From positions 16,363,939-16,427,938 of the forward strand of contig NW_019211458.1 in NCBI RefSeq assembly GCF_002443255.2: 64,000 bases of DNA, given 5' to 3'. Positions 38,180 through 50,982 of the stretch are shown one piece after another; the first letter of the stretch is position 1; the number at the start of each line of letters is the position of its first letter. Source of the stretch: Varroa destructor. Its lineage: Eukaryota > Arthropoda > Arachnida > Mesostigmata > Varroidae. The notes beneath the pieces were generated by a model. The model was not told the DNA's origin, did no database searches, and saw nothing but the letters and a program-made list of their open reading frames with translations. The position numbers and the translations under genes were made by a program.

Positions 38180-38364
38180 CTGATTCGAAGAAGTGAGATC
38201 GATGGTATAGAAAGGGTTGACCGCAAACGATCTGCCCGGTCTTTGGTGAAACCACCAGACCTTGAGTACGTTGCCCGTCTTATTGAACGATGGCTGATCC
38301 GTCACACACGGTAAATCTGTTTGATGACCTTCTTCTACGACTATACGTGTTATTGCAGTACTAC
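38180..38364 (-). CDS. side: Sidestep-like gene: exon for first half of Ig domain 1
   Basis: This exon of 61 whole codons begins after a good acceptor (TTCTTCTACAG, AG at 38366-38365) and ends at CAG before GTAAAA. It enters in phase 1 and leaves in phase 0. It carries the A-C strands of Ig1: an EEGHQTDLPC segment holds the first disulphide cysteine and KVWWF holds the core tryptophan. FYTIDL follows, in the place of the family's YSLDARG. NKTGN is a possible N-glycosylation site. The protein must start further upstream with a signal peptide exon ending in phase 1, which I did not find above this point. Without that exon this is the first supported coding segment of the gene. Confidence 0.86.
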
Positions 38365-39670
38365 CTGTAGAAGAAAAGTTCAAATAGCAATAAGTAAATT
38401 ATTGGCTTCGAATTTTTCCTGATTTAGGTTTGCTCCTAACTTTATCATCGGCATTGCTCCTGCTTAACGATTCTGTGTGTGACATAAATGAATGGCTTGC
38501 AGCTTCGACACGTGTTTTTAAGAAACATACGTGCCAGCTAAAACGAGGTCACTAATATCTCTCGTTGTGCAGGGACGTGAAACAACGTACACTCTTGGAG
38601 AGCGTGCTTATTTATGCGTACTATACACTGATTAACGTAAGATAACGCTATAACATATGCAAATGAGGGAATAGTGAACGAGAAACGATGTTTGCACCTA
38701 GAAGGTTAGGTCAATCAAAACTGATACTAGCTTATCTCCAGTCTATTCATTTATAATCATCGTAGCTAATTAGTAGTGGCTACGGAGTAAAAATATAATC
38801 ATATATAGGTATGATAAATTTGACAGTAATGAATATAATTTTTTTTTAAATTTAAAGAATCTTGATATCTTGATCCTTTAATCGTGTTTTTTTCACGAGG
38901 CCTATTGCCTACCATAAGAAGGTACAATATAGTCCTAGCCGGACAAGTGAGCAGCACAAACGAAAGTCGAATTGGTGTAAATTGGCGACTACGTTTATAA
39001 ACGTCTCATTTGTGGGCCTTCTTCACTGTGTTCGTTCTGCGACCGCAGCCCAGCGAGGCGTCAGAGGTTTGGCCGAAGAACGGGCAGGTGTCAAGAGTCA
39101 AATTCCTTCAATAGTTTGCTAAGGTCAATTTCAATTAGAGTAGGTCTTTTTGCTCATGCGAGCGCGTCACCTGGATTACGTACTAATTAGAAGCTCTCTT
39201 TTCATAATACTGCCGGGGATAATATTAATGTAAACAGTAACTGTCTCTTCGAAGCCAGCACGTTAGCTAGCGTAGTCTGAAGGACGGCAGGTCGAAATGT
39301 CGCCACCAACAAACGACGTCAACGGGCGAACCATGGATTAATAGAATCTAACCAACCCGTCTATAGAGCCCATAGCTGTCCTTTTAGTCGGTTGAAAACA
39401 TTGACGCATGCACGTAGCAAGACACGAATTTTCATACAGTTTTGTTAAAACATGTTCCCGAACTCATGTTTTAAGCACTGACGCTCTCCCAAAGCTGGGC
39501 CGGAACTAGTCTAGGGTTCTCGGAACATCTAGATTTGTACTTGGTAATACCAATTCTTCGAATATGAAGCAGTCACTTTACCTAAACGAGCTGCGTTAGC
39601 GGATAGTAAACTCCGTCATTCACTATCCGCGTTCATATTAAGCACAACACTTTGAGCTATGAAAAAAAAA

Positions 39671-39696
39671 CACTAACACTAACACTAACACTAACA
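39671..39696. repeat. (CACTAA)n hexanucleotide repeat
   Basis: Four perfect CACTAA units plus a partial fifth, directly after an A9 run. Confidence 0.95.
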
Positions 39697-40211
39697 TTTG
39701 CCAAAACACACCGATTTCCTTAAAACGACGTCACACAGGGGTTTGTCCCTATAACCGACGATGAAGCAGATAAACAGCTTCTAATTTTTTTCCTACTTAG
39801 AGGGCATGAGGATAGCTACTCAAGTCAAAAATACTACACAAGAGGCATAAACACTCCTGTCACGGTTAACTACTCGTGGCTTGCAGAAAGTAAAGGTTTG
39901 TCGGTCTTGGCACAGTATAGATTTATTGTTGAGGGTTCACGGCAGGCGAGAGTAGACAGTTCCACAAATGATACAGGCTGCTTTTTGTGATCTTTGCCTT
40001 TCCGCCAGCGATGTATATTCATGGCTTCCTGTAAACTGCAGCCTCGTATTGTTGGCTTTCCAGCGCTTGATACAATTTCGTATTTGTTTGCGTACAAGGA
40101 CGGAATCCGTATCGAGAGCAAGGCAGGGTTAGGTTCCATGCAGCACTTGTAACAGTGAAGAGGAGAAGGGATGCGGAGAAGAAGCTGGAACGAAAAGACG
40201 TACCGCAAGGT

Positions 40212-40227
40212 AGCCCCCCGGGGGGCT
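40212..40227. repeat. Perfect 16-bp GC palindrome
   Basis: AGCCCCCCGGGGGGCT is its own reverse complement. Outside it GGT on the left and ACC on the right extend the symmetry if one T is skipped. Confidence 0.9.
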
Positions 40228-43200
40228 TACCGTTAACTTCGCAGAAGGACTCGTCCGTTCGATATGTACAACAACGGCACCGTACCAACCATCTCGGTGA
40301 AGAACAGCATCTTTCGTTTTTACATCTCAGCACCGGGAGAATGTCTGAGCTTGTTTTAAGAAATCCGCTTCCTGTTCCATTGGCATTATGCATATTTTTC
40401 GCGAGTACGCTGCTTCCTTAGCAGGCACAGACTCGTACATACACAAAGAAATACGGTACTCGATATAAAGGTTACGATCGAGCATAAAGTACTGAGTACT
40501 TCTTCAGGTGACGAGATGTTTGCTTTTGACAGTTCTGTGAAATTTGTCCATGAGGTGATTAAAAAAAACTGTCCTTCAATTTGATCCCAGAGATAATCAT
40601 TGGCGACACACGCTAGAATAGAAGAGAACACAAAAGGCAGTTATTCTTCAATGAGGTCCAGTATTCAAGATGAATCGGCTCAACAAAAGCTTCAAGTTGC
40701 AGTGCAAAAAGAACACAGACCTTTAGAAACAATATTCTCATCCTCGTTAGATTACATAGGATTCTGTGTAGAAGTTTTATAGATGTTTCTTATATTTAAC
40801 ATTCTTTATTCGTACAAATCGTGTGGTATCTATGCATAGCTATTGGTGCTTCAGGCTCCGCCCTAAGTCTTTCCCAACCAAAGACTTGGTTGTCTAAAGC
40901 ACCGTATTTCCCGTATCAATATTCTAGATTGGACTGAATTATAAAGTAGCGATCTGCAAGTACTCATCCAACCGCAGACAGACTCTTATCATATCAGTTA
41001 CTGACGGGCTTTCGCCCATATACCATATATAGAGCTAGGTAAAATACGTACTGCTATGTAAAGCTGAAGCTTTATGCAGAATAGAGGGAGTGTTTACTCC
41101 AGAAACCCAAGTAAACGTAGCATATAGACATAGCCATTTTCGCTCGCCCTAACCGACTCATTTAAACGTTTCGAGTTTTATGTCCGGTGTTGCCATCAAG
41201 CGTTGCTTCAAACTGCTAGCTTGAAACGTAGTGCATCTATGTTTAGATTCGGGCCTAAACTACTACCTATCCGTGACTTTAATAGGAGTACATGTTACCG
41301 CTATGGAATCATGGGAACAAGACGTTTGTTTGTATGTAGTGTATTTCGAATTTGAAAAACCGAGAAGATACGAGTCACTAGTCTACAACCAACATATAAG
41401 GCCGATCGATACGATCAAAACATCGGCTAATTCATTCATTTATCGGTTCAACTTCTCGAGCCCTTTACGTCCGTCCATTTATTAAATGCAACGGTCACAC
41501 GGGTCTGGATCCCTACCAAGGCACAACGCGTCGATAATAAGCGATAACTGATAATAATTAAATCTGTTCTTGATTCAGCATTATAACTTATTGGCCGAAT
41601 CGTTGACTCTCCGCCGGTCGATAACTTCGATTTCTATTAAGTTTCGACTCCAAGCCTAATGATTACCTTTTCCTCTTTGCTAAAGGTGACATTTAATTTC
41701 ACGCCCGTGTCTCTGAAGATATCTCAAATCTGTAGATGGATTCATCGTGTGACCATAAATTTTTATTTATTATCCGTACCAACGTATTCAAGCATTGCAT
41801 CGTTATCCGTCGCGTGCGAGACCATGTCGTAGAGACAACAACAGCATATTGCTGGTCTTAGTGTCAAAGGAATAGGGGATCACGAGGACAGAGTACAAGG
41901 AGAAAAGCGTTTTCTACGAGATAAACAGCAGCGATCTTCCGAACTGCGTACGCCTGTCCTCATCTCTTGTTTTCAATAACCGTTTCAGTTCCTCATTGCA
42001 CACTGAAATCGTCCGTTGTCACTACGCAAAGTTGCCTATACTCACACGATCGCCTGATTGACCTCTACATCCGTCGGCGCTGCTCGATAACATGGCATGG
42101 TAAACAGTCAAGATAAAAGCTGAGTCTGACTCAATCGCGGAGGACCTCGTGTGAGCTGCCATGCTCCTTAGCTATCCAGCCTGACCCCAGCATCAGCCGA
42201 TCGTCCGAGGAAACACTTTCTTTATTTCCATTGATTTGTAGTTTTGGTTCGAAATGGTTGCTGTGTGTGAGGTAGGCAAACTGAAACCACTAAAACAGCG
42301 TAATCTGCTTGAACACGGGAAACAAAGCATGGGCTGGCACCGATCGGCTAGTTGAGATCAATACGTTTAGATGTATTCTTCACAGAAACAGGTGGCTTAG
42401 AGAACAATCAGCCTGCAAAACAAGCAAGCTGCTTATAGGACTCACCGAGCCGAATAGGACCAATTGTGCGGTGGGTATTGCTATATATGTATATTGTATA
42501 TACGACCAAGCGTCTTTCCGCTTAGTATGGTCTCTGTACACTGCAGTGGTGGAAAATTACTGCCAGAATTGATTGCGTCTTTCATCGTGGTAGCTGGACT
42601 TGTGGCATTTAGTTAAGAATAATGGTGACCCATGTGGGCTTGATATACTTAGATCAACTGTTTAATGTAACATTACTTCTAATCGATACCATCGTATGCC
42701 AATCCGTGTACGAAGCGTTCAATACGTCTGTAAAAGCCATATATTGTGTTTGGCATTAAGCATTAAAGATATTGCACAGTAGCTATAGGCCACGCGCTTA
42801 TCACCGTACGTAATAAGCGAAACGACAGAATGTTATAAGATTGGCTTCACAGTTTTTAGCTCAAAGAGACGATGCTTAGAGAGTTATTACTAACGTGAAG
42901 GCAATACTAGCATTCTTAGAGAAACTAGACTTCGAGGGGCGGGGCAGGAATAAGTGAGGCCCAACGTCGTATACAATATGCCAAGTTATTGCAATTGTTC
43001 GTCAAAACTATTTTTCTCAGGATACGAAAACTGAAACGGGAGGGTTGTTTCAGTTTGGATAAAACGTCAATCAAGTTAGGCGAGAAAGAAATGCAATTTT
43101 CAACACCAGGACGAAGCAACTCAACCTGACGCAGGAACCTGATATTGTATCTGTGATTTATCCTAAAAGGGGAACGGGGGCTGTAATACTGGTCGCTTGT

Positions 43201-44515
43201 AGATGGAGCGATGCACTTCGGCGTCGACACAGGGGCGAACATAACCCATCGGACGACTGGTTGAAGTGCCAGAGGATGGCCTATTTACGTAAAATAGGAA
43301 ATGTTACTTTATATGATACACCTGACAGTGAATTCATTATGCAGATTGATTTGTCAATATGTTTACTTGTGTCTGAATGGTTTCCATAATAGTTGGATTC
43401 CATTCCGTAGGCAGACGTTCTTAGATCAGTTTGTAGTATCGGTTTGAAATACCCAGTATTCAAATGGTGATTTAAGAGAACATTTCGTCTAGAGGAGAAA
43501 AACTGAGGACGGAGAACAACGACAACTCCATGAGATGCGGCCATATTTCCCTGAATCTTTCGATACATTAGTACAAAAGCTATATACATATAAGTGAAAT
43601 AGACCGACATAGTAGTTATACAAAATAATCTCAGATCACGAACAAGCTGCTAATGCTACTTTCATACTGGGTTTTTCTGTTGAGCGAGGTTTGCTCGCAC
43701 GACCTAATCAGACTCAGACAAGGAAAACACTGATATATACTTGGTGCTTTTTGTCTGATGGATCAGCAACTGTCTATTTAATTGAATGACCCCTTATTAG
43801 TACGCTGAATTGTTCTGAAGCGTCGATAACATAATAACAAACAGCTGTCACCAGATACCTGATCCATTCCTCAGCTTGATACCTTCTACACCTATATCAT
43901 ACATATATACAGCCATACAGAAAGTTATCTGGTTGCTTATCTATTCGCTAAACTCATCGCAAGTTTCCTATCAGTCGAGTGCAGCTGGCCACTTCGTCAC
44001 CTTTTTCTCTACCCGAATCCTTTTCTAATTCGGCTAATACATGACGGTAGTGGCCAATTTACTAACAAACAATCTTCATGCCTACTAGCTGCTCTTAAGG
44101 CCTCTTTACACTGGGCCCAAAACAGTTATCGATGCTGGGGGAGGACCTGCTGGTCCTTTCATCCTTGCGGCCAGATTGATCAATTAACAGTGCAAGCGAA
44201 CCAAGGAAACATACAGGAGTCTGTACACTGACGCAAAGCGATGCAACGGATACCATGGAAGGAAGCACGATCAACTCAACAGATTGTGGATTACTATGGA
44301 ACGGGTCATCCACAGTAGAAATTTAGGTTGGCAGGGGGGTTTTCAGCTGATTAGCGTCAGTAGCTAAGTTGAAGCGAATTGCTTTATTAGATTACCAACA
44401 ATCACCGATATCAACGTCGAGGCTCGTTTAGAGCCACGGTATGCGTATTGCAGGCCAGCTATTTCGGCGCCTGCCGATTTATTGGTGGATCTCAAATAGG
44501 TTACTGTTTCGTTAT

Positions 44516-44523
<8 letters not shown>

Positions 44524-44564
<41 letters not shown>
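44524..44564. repeat. (TA)n microsatellite
   Basis: This is the longest TA tract in the window, about 20 units without interruption. IYIYIY open frames on both strands here are artefacts of the repeat. Confidence 0.97.
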
Positions 44565-44566
<2 letters not shown>

Positions 44567-47046
44567 ATAGATAAAAGTCATTCAGTTTGCAGTACCTTAG
44601 CAAACACTCCACCTTTCCGTCACCGCCCAGAAGTTCTAAAGCAATGATAGCATATTTAGTATTTTTCAGCTCACGGATTACTTAGTTTTCGCATTTGAAC
44701 ACAATTCTTTTGAGATTAAGCTTTGAGTGCCTATTATGCTTCTTGGACGCATCCGCTATCATTGACCTCGTTCATGAACAAAGCGAACAAACAACGAGAC
44801 ACACTTGGCTCTCGTCTTTAAGCACACCTTCAAGATTTCCTACTCCTGCAGCTGCCCTATCCTATCCTAACTTCAGAGCCCCAGAAAGGTATCCTGACTG
44901 GCTGGGCGCTGCCGATAGTTACCGATAGTAATATCCACCCACGCCGACACGCACAATCTCGCAGTCTCCTTTTGCAAATACGAAAAGAGATAGTCAAAAG
45001 GAGTGGCAGAGAGCAGATTACATCAGATCCTAACTGGGCACATTTCTTCTTTACCCAACTGTGTTAGTTAAACAGCGAACCGCCACTGCACACTAATCTA
45101 CGCTTCGGCCTCGGGAAGAGGAGTTGGTGGACAGGAAAGGCCCGCAAAGAAGAAGGACAATGGACGGGAGCAAACGTAGGGGGAAATCGGCTAACTCGGT
45201 TGGCGCGCATGGACCAATCAGCTGCATATCCGCTGGCGACGGGTCGCAAGGCGGTCTGGGCAGAGAACAGACGCATCAAGAAGGCAAAAAGGAGGAAGAG
45301 GTGACGCTTCCCCAGTGATAACGATTTTGGGCAAACGAACAAGGAAAAAGACCGATGCTACTGATTCCACCCAATCGGAACTAACTGATTGCCAGGAAGA
45401 TAAGTTTCTTAGACGCACTAACAGACTGTCAGGCTGTGAGGTTTTCTGGAAACGAACGTAAAAACGTAGAAACAAGGAAACCGGAATGTTCCTAGAAGAT
45501 ATCTTTCTGGGCTGCCGGGTGGCGAATGAGCCATAGTGAGCAGTCAATGTACGAATATGGGTTTGCCTTTATTACATAGATTTGATGATTTTTCGAAGCT
45601 AGCTCAAAGAGTGTTATTGCTATGATCATTTGAGACGAACAATATCGGTTACTCCTAAAAACAATTCATTGATAACAAGCAATCTTCAAGGTAAAATAAT
45701 GTGTTCGCATCTATCGACCCGCTTCGTGTCGATTGCCTACTGAGCGGTCGCACAACTAACGATCATTCGTGAATTGTCAAAGACCCAAGACTAGCCAATG
45801 TAACTTGCCGAAGTTGGAACGCGCTTGCCACATTCTTCCGTTAGTTCCCATTCTTGTTATGTAGTGGGCCCGCTATATTCCTAATACGCGATCTATTGAA
45901 GTTACGTGCCTATAGTTACACGGTAAACAAAAGCGAAAAATGGCATTGCTGCCCTTCCTTTTCGAAATGCTGAGGCGAACGGGTCATAGGCGGGAAGAAT
46001 CAAATGAAACTGGGTGAGGGGAGTAGAAAACGAAAAACGATGTGCGTTGGAAGATGGACGCTCGGCGTATGAGAGGGTCTTGATCTCGACGGCAATGGCA
46101 GCGTTGCGACGTGGCCGACAATCGGCAGCGGCGTTGGCGGAATAGCGGCCTAAAAAGAGAAAGGAGCTCGGTTTGATGGGAATTGGAAGGCGAACGTCCG
46201 GGATAAGAAATGGAAGCGGGGGCCGCAGCGTTGAAAAATTGTGGACGATTATCGCATCTCTTCAGAAGAGTAGCGGTAGTGGCGACAGGAGAGGGCAGGA
46301 CACTGCCACCTCTCGATTTTTTCATGACCGGGTCAGAGACCGTCGAAAGTTGTAGAGCGGCCGAGACCGAGTGGCACACCGAACGAAGACGGGACGAGAC
46401 CTAAGGCGAACAGAACCCTATGAACAAAATGGGCAAGGAGTGCAAAGGCTGCAGAAGCGGTTCGTCGAGTAAATGATACTTCTTCCTTTGCGTCCTTCCT
46501 CTTTTGAATCGCGAGAATCGGGTCAGGTGCTAAAGGGTGGAGATACCTCGACGGTCGAGCATAGGGGGCCACAAGTATTATGGGAGGCCATTCTGATTCT
46601 TCTTTGTAGTTCAACTATCTTCTGCACAACTGTTACTATAAAGGATAACGAAAACAATGGGGAAAAAAAGGTGCAGAATCTCAAGCTAACTGAGAAATGG
46701 ATGACCGCGCTCAGTCAAAGTAATGGTAGCTGCAGTAGTAGATGTATCTAGGCGTAATTGTGCAGATTTCAACGAAAGCTGGAAGTCGGAGGGGAAGCAA
46801 AGATAACGAACTCATTAAATGATCCAACCAAGCCGTTGCTGACGACGAATGGAAGAGGAGCGTTAGCAACAAACCTCTTTATCCTCCATGATCTAATCGT
46901 TGTTCCAAAAGCAATGCTTGGGAAAGATGCCGAGAGTTATCATAGTACATCTGTACAAGAATCTAAAATAGAAAAAGGCGTCTGAGACTTGCCCCTCTCA
47001 ATATTTGTTGATATCTTTATTGGCGGCATTCAAAAACAAGCGCGAC

Positions 47047-47070
<24 letters not shown>
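47047..47070. repeat. (AT)n microsatellite
   Basis: About 12 AT units, followed after a short break by CATATATG. Confidence 0.95.
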
Positions 47071-47077
<7 letters not shown>

Positions 47078-50000
47078 TGTCTTTGCGTAAATGGCTGCAC
47101 AAACGTATTCGACATGCCGGAGCCTTTATATTATATAGTACGCACTTATACAGGTTAAAAGCTAGTCGAAGTTACTTTACCTTAGACGATATAAAATCCG
47201 CAACTTCTAAACACCTGCGATCTCCGTTAAATTTTGTTTTTTTCATCGTTTTACCCATTTTGCTTAGTCTAACACACTGCTATGCTAACGATTACAATGG
47301 ACTGGTTCTCGTAATAGATTTCTGCTCAATCAGTGTCGAAAGTGTTATATAATGGCAGTTTTTAATGTATATCACTAGACATATGTATTATACACTGTAA
47401 TATAATGTTGCACGACATTTTTAAAACCATTTAGACTGGCTATTTGTTCTCTGCCAGCAGAAGAGACAGAAGACACTGGGCTTGGTCAGAAAAAAAAACG
47501 CCATATTGTCAACTTTATCATAGCCAAACTTATTTAGATCTTGGAGCTAATTTACTTTATTTTGACAATGTGCTGATCATAAACAATACTGGAAAGAACG
47601 TAGGCTCTGCTTATCAAGCAAACAAAGAAGCTTAGCTCTCTCGTATGCTGAAATCGTGTCTCGATGAGACGCTGGAAAAAGGAACGATGCGATCAAGGTC
47701 TCTACAAATTCAGTTTTCAATTAGTATGTAATTATATTTCCGCTTGGAGGAATGAAGTGTATACGTGCTGCTGGAAAAAATGAGGTGGAAATGTTGTGAA
47801 AAAGATACCTGGAGTTCCAACGGACCCATGTAAGATCACTCCTGAAGGCGCAAATCCGACTATTCTCCTATATTTATTGTTAGTTAGCCATTCTGAAATC
47901 AAGGGAAATAAACAGATTAGGGTAGAATATTAGCATTAGTTTCTTTGCCAAAGGGCAGAAAAGCTTCATCTTCACCCTTTCCACGGTGTTTTCTAAACAC
48001 ACTTTTCTGTGAAGTCTAATATTTTCTGTTAGGTCATGTTGCATCTCTGAGCTTTTAGTGTTTGACCGAATCTTGCGGCGAAGCAGTTGTCGAACCCTAC
48101 AGATCGCTAGGCTTCAGCATTTGTTAGAAATCAGATATGGTTGAATGTGGATAGTGATCTTAAGGGCGTATCAGACGCCTGTGACGTTAGAAGCGCCACT
48201 GCATGCCATCGTTAACCAAAGGCGTAAATACATTGGATTAACACTACCACTAGTACGTATTGACTACAGCAATTGACACAAGTTCAATTGCGTCAAACGC
48301 GAATGAATATGCCGACAACAAGCGTCATCTAGCTAAAGAATAATTCGCTAAATTGAAACAGGCTATTATTTGAAACAGCGGAGATGTTTTTCATCGTCAT
48401 CAACAATGCGCATTAGCTAATCTATCTCTAGAGAGATTGCGATTCATTGAACTAATACTTATTAGTCATATTCTTATCTTTATAATTAACGTCGACCAAT
48501 GTTTACATCCTGTCGGCAAACCTTGTCGTTTCTATACGATGCTATCGCTGTACTGTAAACAGTATCCAAATTTGTCATAGACTGTACGATGGCATTTTCT
48601 CCTTCTGTATTGGTTGGCCTATGCGACTACGCTCGCCACCGAACCGCTATAGCACTCTCCCATGCGCGCGTTTCACACATGATAATCAAACAAAATCTAC
48701 TCACATCGGAGTGTCTCCTTTTTTGTTGCACGCTAGTATGAACGAATGAATCGAATCCCCTGAGCGACGATGCTTCAAAACGGAAATCGAGCGTCGACAG
48801 AGAGATTGCGATGCCGTCCCGGTCAATGCCTCGAACGTATGGCAACAACAGCGCCACCTGCCCCTTCCTTTGACCGTGGCCATCGACGAAGCGCCTAACT
48901 GATGCTTAGGGAACAGCGAAAAAGGCGAGTGACTCTAGCTGGGTCAGATGTTAGTCAACGAGCGGCGTGTAGTATACTTTTGTCTGTCGCGCAAGGGGTC
49001 ACACGGGGGCCTCCGGCCCTACCGCCGTCTGCATGGTGTGGAGCAGAGCCACGCGAAGCGCGTTACGCCGAAAGAGTCGGACAAGAAAACTCCCTCATTC
49101 ATCACCATCGTCACTTAGCAACAGAGATGCTATCGAGGCCTAGGCTCTAAACAATTTCAATTTGTTCCTTTCGGACTACCCCGTCCCCGTACTCAATACG
49201 GCTAACGGCTAATGTCTGAACTGACAAACCGAAAAGCACCGCTGCCAGCAACCGCTTATTCAACGACAGGCGGATATGCTATCGATGCGGTAGTCGCTAA
49301 AAGAATGACACTTATATAGGAAATATATCGCGCGTGGATACGAATAGGTAACTGACTAATACAAAAGTTTAGCGTCTACGCTATATAGTAGTGCTAGTTG
49401 CTCTTAGATGAATATATCCGCAAGACTATACGAATATTTTTTAGGCCAGTATACAAGCATGCTTTCAGTTTTATACAAAAAAAAAGATAAAAGTAACGTT
49501 TTCAGGGTAGAATTTGCTTAGTTCAGGCTGTTTAGAGAAGAAAAGGTCGCCATTACTTTGCAAATAATTGCTTTTTAAACACGGCCGATCCCGCGACTGC
49601 CTGGCATAACGTTCAGTTTCAAGGTTAACAAGACATAGGCTAGGTAATACGGATTAACAACCCAAGCGTGGAAAGCACCTGTCAGTACAATTTACTATTA
49701 CTACTATGGAACTATTACATATATATACACGATAATTTTGTAGTGGTATATAATATCATATGTAAATATTATTACTGGATTTGTGACATTGAAGTCATCT
49801 AGCTAAAAAAAATAGTGAAGACTTTTTTGACAGGTCAACGTATAGGCATGTGTATATTTATGACATACACGCCCAGCAAATATGTACGTTCGTAGGAATG
49901 ACGGACAACGTGTGCCGGGTGTGTCTATGGGAGAATTTCGCACTAAATAATGGACTGGTGCATCATAAATATTCGTCGCCTCGACGATAAACCGATAGTT

Positions 50001-50958
50001 TTGCGTCGTAAGTTGCGTAAAGTACGCAGTGCGGCTGAACTCGTTAAAGCCTAAAAGCTTTAGTGACATCTGCTAACGCACGAACGGCTAGCTCTATGAA
50101 ACGTATTTTTCGCTCCCGAAAATTACGCACAGACGTATTTTTTATTTGTCTGCTTCGCCATCTCTCTTCATCTGAAGTTTTGCCCTCTCACTTTGCAAAG
50201 CCCTGTGTCTACCTCTGCGACTATACTCCATGCGACGTCCGTGGTGGCGAAATTTCGTCGGATAACACCTAAAAGCATTTTTATTTTTACGACTGCTTTT
50301 TTCGTCATAGGGGGCTAGTTTGTTTGGCTCGAGTAAAAGGAGCGGGGCAGTGTTGCCCTTCGATCGGTTTGCTCCTCGTTGAAGTCCCTCAGTAGTTTCA
50401 AGAAAAGATCCCTTTCTTTAATGTGATTCTCCCGTAACTTTCTCGCCCCTTCCTTTCGAGGTCCTGGACGCGACGCGACGCGCCAGCCAAAGCCAACGAA
50501 CACGAAGCCGACATTATCGCTGGCCTGCAAGAGTGGCTTGTACTGGGATGCACAAAAAGCCAGGGCTCGCCAAGGCCCTCGGGAGCATGGACACGATGAA
50601 AGCAAAAAGGCAGTGGTAGTGTCCGCAGAGACCATCCCTTCCGCCAGTCAGATCTCGGTCCTGTGTATGGCGCGAAGCTCTTGTCCAGATATAACAGCAT
50701 ACCAGAGTCTCGCTTATCCCCTGTTGCGTCCCTACCCTATTTCTCTCTTAAAACTCGTGAGTCACAACCATCTAAGTACTACCGTTCGCCTGCCTGCCAG
50801 GACACCCTTGTTGGGAGTGACTAAGGGACCAGGTACCCGCCAATAGCTTTGTAGATCTGACGGCAGCTTAATGCTTTATCTAAGCTTAAGTTTTTAGAGA
50901 TGCTATGATCTGCTATATCTCATACCATTAGGTTTGGCAAGGGAAATATTGCTTAAAC

Positions 50959-50982
50959 TATATATATATATATATATATATA
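50959..50982. repeat. (TA)n microsatellite
   Basis: Twelve TA units in otherwise plain AT-rich DNA. Confidence 0.95.

Larger units (their letters stand above)
23804..38364 (-). other. side: Sidestep-family Ig receptor gene (partial; ten exons recovered)
   Basis: This is the span of a single-pass membrane receptor gene read right to left. Ten exons join in a consistent frame (185, 175, 111, 207, 162, 138, 291, 151, 137 and 126 nt), with nine introns of about 155 to 4049 nt. The product has five Ig-like domains, then a transmembrane helix. The domain order and signature segments (a WW pair in Ig1 and Ig3, a CRAENP-like end of Ig3, GNYTC in Ig4, a CWARNQLG-type end of Ig5) match the arthropod Sidestep family. 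In Drosophila these proteins bind Beaten-path proteins and guide motor axons and synaptic partner choice. The symbol is family-level, because arthropods carry several side paralogues and I cannot tell which this is. The signal peptide, fibronectin III module and cytoplasmic tail were not located. Confidence 0.88.

Noticed and set aside
40386..40631. Minus-strand frame with a hydrophobic stretch followed by basic residues, upstream of the receptor
   Set aside because: It looks like a membrane anchor, but it is in the wrong place to be the leader exon and has no splice donor in the right phase.
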